Shown: one piece after another, positions 13,646 through 16,396 of the stretch | Numbering within the stretch: position 1 is the stretch's first letter | Layout: each line of letters opens with the position of its first letter | Assembly (NCBI GenBank): GCA_002337545.1 | Contig: DDGE01000017.1 | Coordinates: 1 to 16,396, forward strand | From: Phycisphaerales bacterium UBA1910 | GTDB taxonomy: Bacteria > Planctomycetota > Phycisphaerae > Phycisphaerales > UBA1924 | Reading direction: 5' to 3' | DNA length: 16,396 nt | The notes under the pieces: model-generated | Told to the model about the DNA's origin: nothing | The model's input: the letters and a program-made list of their open reading frames with translations, nothing else | Databases searched by the model: none | Position numbers and translations under genes: made by a program

Positions 13646-14404
13646 TCACTCGTTGCGGGCCATCGCGATCCGCGTCACACCCAAGATCTTGCGGGTGCGT
13701 GTGTCCTGCACATACACGATGATCGATGCGTGCTCCCGATCTACATCACCCGGCACATCGATCTCGACCGTTGCGCCGTCGCCCTCCATCGCGACCGAAT
13801 CAAACCCACGCACCACATGATCGTGCTCAAGCGTGCGTCCCTTATTCTCGCCTCGATCGGGGGTCTGCGACAAATCACGCTCGACGATCGCCGCGACGAT
13901 ATCCCAGTTGCGATGGAGCAGCTCGACCTCCATCTCCACGCGTGCCGCGATACGGACCGAGTTCACGCCTGTGGTGCTTGATTCTGCAACGACCTCGACT
14001 GGGGCGGGGCGCTGGAGCGCCCGCTCGATTTCCTTCTCGGCGCGTTCCTTGTCCGAGCCGACGAACCCCACCGCACCGTTGACGATCATCTGCGGCGTGT
14101 ACACGCGCTGATCGCGCAGGGTCTTGGCGTATGCCCGCTGACGCTCGCTTGCCGCGGCGGTGGAGTACGGGTCCTTCCAGCCCAAGCGGTCCCAATAGTC
14201 CACATGGAAACTCAGCACGAATACATTTTGCCCGTCGTCTTCATCGACGAGTTCGCTCGCGACCCGATCCGCGGGCGGGCAGCTTGAGCATCCTTCGCTC
14301 GTGAAGAGCTCCACCAGCGCAAAGGGCTCGGCCGCGTGCGTCGTCATGGTGATCACCATCGGCATCAAAGCCGCCAAAGTCGTGTATTTGAATCGCATAT
14401 TCAT
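13646..14404 (-). CDS. secreted thioredoxin-fold protein, DUF1223 family
   Basis: This 252-residue protein has a signal peptide (about 1-24, cut near HAA-EP). It is followed by the family signature ALVELFTSEGCSSCPPAD (29-46) with a C39-S-S-C42 redox motif, and a TPQMIVNG segment (103-110) holding the cis-Pro typical of thioredoxin folds. DUF1223 proteins are exported and of unproven role; a periplasmic disulfide or redox function is the usual guess. GGAGG lies nine bases before the ATG. It is the last gene of a probable three-gene minus-strand operon, 22 bases after the DinB-like gene. The C-terminal half (about 125-252) is a beta-rich domain usual for the family. Confidence 0.88.
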   Translation of the reverse strand: MNMRFKYTTLAALMPMVITMTTHAAEPFALVELFTSEGCSSCPPADRVASELVDEDDGQNVFVLSFHVDYWDRLGWKDPYSTAAASERQRAYAKTLRDQRVYTPQMIVNGAVGFVGSDKERAEKEIERALQRPAPVEVVAESSTTGVNSVRIAARVEMEVELLHRNWDIVAAIVERDLSQTPDRGENKGRTLEHDHVVRGFDSVAMEGDGATVEIDVPGDVDREHASIIVYVQDTRTRKILGVTRIAMARNE

Positions 14405-14426
14405 TGAACAGGTCCTCCCACGCGTG

Positions 14427-14873
14427 TTATTCCACCCCCGCCTGCCCCTTCCACACGCACCAGTAGTGCACCGCTGCTGCGTGCCACACGATGTGGCGAT
14501 GCATCACGCCCATCATGAACTCAAACGACAGGTCCTCGCCATGGTGCACATCGCCCACCCGATCCGGATCCGATCGGCACCAGTCCGCGAACCGACCCGC
14601 GTCTTCTTTGAGCATCTCGACCTGCTCCGCGAGCCCATCGGGCATGCTCGGCCACGACGCGATCTCGTCCTCGCCCATGAACGCGCGAGCGTGGATGCGG
14701 AATACCTCGCACACATGCATCAGGTGCCATGCACCCGAACCCACTTTGCTCGGATCGCCCATCCGTTCGTACGGGTGCTTCTCGATCGTCATCCGCAGTG
14801 ACTCGTACGGCTCATCGATCGTCATCAACACCTGCTCAACCAGCGCCTCTACCCGTATCGCGTGCTCATCCAT
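14427..14873 (-). CDS. DinB/YfiT-like four-helix-bundle protein
   Basis: This 148-residue all-helical protein has His clusters in the places expected for the DinB/YfiT-like metal-binding fold: WHLMH (His50, His53) in the second helix, and HRHIVWH (His125, His127, His131) in the last helix, where an H-x3-H pair normally sits. Such proteins bind a divalent metal and often act as thiol-dependent transferases, but many have no known substrate. The start has only a weak GGTG upstream; the short 17-base gap after the AbgT gene suggests translational coupling. The family call is by motif and length only. Confidence 0.6.
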   Translation of the reverse strand: MDEHAIRVEALVEQVLMTIDEPYESLRMTIEKHPYERMGDPSKVGSGAWHLMHVCEVFRIHARAFMGEDEIASWPSMPDGLAEQVEMLKEDAGRFADWCRSDPDRVGDVHHGEDLSFEFMMGVMHRHIVWHAAAVHYWCVWKGQAGVE

Positions 14874-14890
14874 GCACCGAGTCTACCACA

Positions 14891-16396
14891 TCAGGGTACG
14901 ACCACCCCGTACCCTTCGCTGAAGACATCGACCGGATCACCAACACCCAGCGGCGCTCCCGATGCATTCCACACCACGATCATGATCATCCAGACGAGCG
15001 TGAACGCGATCGTGTACGGCAGCATCATCGCGATCAGCGTCCCGATCCCTGCCCTTGGCGCGTATTTCTGCACATACATCAGGATGATCACCATATACGG
15101 GTTCAGTGGCGTGATGATGTTCGTCGTTGAATCACCGATCCGGTACGCCGTCTGCGTCATCTCCGGGCGGATCCCGATGAGCATGAACATGGGCACAAAG
15201 ATCGGTGCGAACAACGCGTACTTCGCGCTCATCGACCCCACGAACAGGTTGAACACCATCGTCACCAGAATGAACGCGATGAGCAATGCCCCAGCGCCGA
15301 ACTGTTGATTGAACAACCACTCGCCGCCGGAGAACGCGAGCATCCGCCCGAGCCCGGACTCATCGAAGGCCGCGACGAACTGACCCGCGAAGAACGCGAG
15401 CACGATGATCGGCGCCATGCCCGCCATCGACTCGACCATGGTCTGGGCTGCATCTTTGGTGGACTTGATGTTCCCCACCACCGCGCCGTACACGCACGCG
15501 GGGAGGATGGTCAGGATAAACATCAACGGCACAATCACCGCCACCCAACGCGGGAACGGCCCGTCCGTGCCATGCAGCGGCGAGCCCTTCCAGAACACCA
15601 GCAACGCGGTGAACGCGAGCCCGATCCCGAAAACAACCCCCGCCCAGAGCAACCCCTTCACCTCTTCGGGCTTGAGCGTCCCGTGCCCATCGAGCGTCGA
15701 CGCGTGCGCCAGATCAGGCCCGCCATCCTCCGGCGACTTCGCGCTCAACCGTTTCTCAACAAAGATCGCAGTAACCGCCCACCCAACAAACGTCAGGATC
15801 AGTGTCGATGCCGCCATGAAGTACCAAGTCGCCGTCGCCGCGACCGCTCGATCCGCGTCGATCGATTGAGCCGCCCCTTGCGAAAGATTACTCATCAACG
15901 GCTCAAGGCTCGTAATCAACAGGTTCGCGTTGAAACCGGCCGCCACCCCCGCGAAGACCGCCGCGATCCCCGCCAATGGTGATCGACCTACCGCCAGATA
16001 CGCCAGCGCCGCGAGCGGCGGGAGCACCACATACCCCGCGTCCGAGCCGAGCGAGCTCATAATTCCGAGGAAGATCATCGCGGGCGTGAGCATCATGCCC
16101 GGCACGCGCGACAACGCCGCACGCAAGAGCGCCGAGATCAACCCTACCCGCTCCATCGGACCAATACCCAGCATCCCCAGCAGCACCACACCCAACGGCG
16201 CGAACCCGAGGAAGTTCGCTTCCATGCTCGCCAGCAGCCAATAGATCCCCTCGCTCGTCATCAATGATCGTGCGAACATCACGCGTCCGTTCGAAACCAA
16301 CGCCGGAGGCGTCTCTGGATCGCCATCCGTGTCCATCGGCACCTTCTCAAACACCGCCCACCCGTGCTCCGCGACATTGATCGGGGTCCCGTCCGA
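14891..16396 (-). CDS. AbgT-family transporter, 5' end outside the window
   Basis: At least 501 residues of a polytopic inner-membrane protein are visible, and the frame is open to the window edge, so the true N terminus with the first membrane helix is missing. Family marks include the segment RSLMTSEGIYWLLASMEANF, the re-entrant-type motif IMSSLGSDAGYVVLPPLAAL, GVAAGFNANLL, and, near the end, GDSTTNIITPLNPYMVIIL. AbgT proteins import p-aminobenzoyl-glutamate in E. coli, while MtrF and YdaH have been shown to export sulfonamides. Which activity applies here is not readable. A GTG at 16354 is an internal Val, not the start. It is probably the first of three co-transcribed genes, with the DinB-like and DUF1223 genes following closely. 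Confidence 0.9.
   Translation of the reverse strand, partial: SDGTPINVAEHGWAVFEKVPMDTDGDPETPPALVSNGRVMFARSLMTSEGIYWLLASMEANFLGFAPLGVVLLGMLGIGPMERVGLISALLRAALSRVPGMMLTPAMIFLGIMSSLGSDAGYVVLPPLAALAYLAVGRSPLAGIAAVFAGVAAGFNANLLITSLEPLMSNLSQGAAQSIDADRAVAATATWYFMAASTLILTFVGWAVTAIFVEKRLSAKSPEDGGPDLAHASTLDGHGTLKPEEVKGLLWAGVVFGIGLAFTALLVFWKGSPLHGTDGPFPRWVAVIVPLMFILTILPACVYGAVVGNIKSTKDAAQTMVESMAGMAPIIVLAFFAGQFVAAFDESGLGRMLAFSGGEWLFNQQFGAGALLIAFILVTMVFNLFVGSMSAKYALFAPIFVPMFMLIGIRPEMTQTAYRIGDSTTNIITPLNPYMVIILMYVQKYAPRAGIGTLIAMMLPYTIAFTLVWMIMIVVWNASGAPLGVGDPVDVFSEGYGVVVP

Noticed and set aside
1..16396. CRISPR array, insertion sequence or prophage
   Set aside because: No regularly spaced repeats, transposase or integrase motifs, target duplications or phage structural genes were seen on either strand.

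Overview
The window is GC-rich, densely coded bacterial DNA, most likely from a planctomycete and plausibly from the Phycisphaerae. The pointers are a secreted protein with a PEP-CTERM-like tail, a membrane-anchored PIN/TRAM protein, a GxxExxY-family protein between two ketosynthase genes, and many unrelated small transcription units. This assignment is inference: there is no rRNA or other marker gene in the window.

Layout. 1-275 is upstream DNA with a possible promoter. 276-932 (+) is a secreted PEP-CTERM-like protein ending at a strong terminator. 1013-2578 (-) is a SulP anion transporter with a STAS domain. 2794-3723 (+) is a TolB-like beta-propeller lipoprotein. 3735-5048 (-) is a four-TM PIN/TRAM protein, divergent from 5222-7408 (+), polyphosphate kinase ppk. 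7452-8777, 8891-9400 and 9406-10770 (all +) are a ketosynthase homologue lacking every catalytic residue, a degenerate GxxExxY (PDDEXK_3-like) protein, and an intact ketosynthase. 10912-12618 (-) is a glutamine-hydrolysing asparagine synthetase, asnB. 12987-13640 (+) is a membrane-anchored protein of unknown function. 13646-16396 (-) is a likely three-gene operon: an AbgT-family transporter (its 5' end is outside the window), a DinB-like protein and a secreted DUF1223 thioredoxin-fold protein.

Most notable result. About 120 bases upstream of asnB on its own strand lies a 35-codon reading frame with a Shine-Dalgarno-like sequence and five Asn codons within residues 10-24. It is followed by a perfect 9-bp GC hairpin with a T tract. 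The 3' arm of that hairpin is duplicated inside the leader frame (8 of 9 bases), so the 5' arm can pair with either copy. This is the architecture of a ribosome-mediated transcription attenuator (leader peptide, antiterminator, terminator), with the codon identity matching the amino acid the enzyme makes. I do not know of a description of such an asparagine attenuator in planctomycetes.

Second notable result. The inactive/active ketosynthase pair resembles the KS-alpha/chain-length-factor arrangement of type II polyketide and aryl-polyene systems, but has a GxxExxY protein in the middle. That protein's gene lies 5 bases from the active ketosynthase gene, suggesting a specialised acyl-chain elongation module of unknown product.

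No tRNA, rRNA, CRISPR array, insertion sequence or prophage was recognised. No gene-free stretch exceeds about 300 bases except 12619-12986, which holds the asnB leader and the divergent promoter region.
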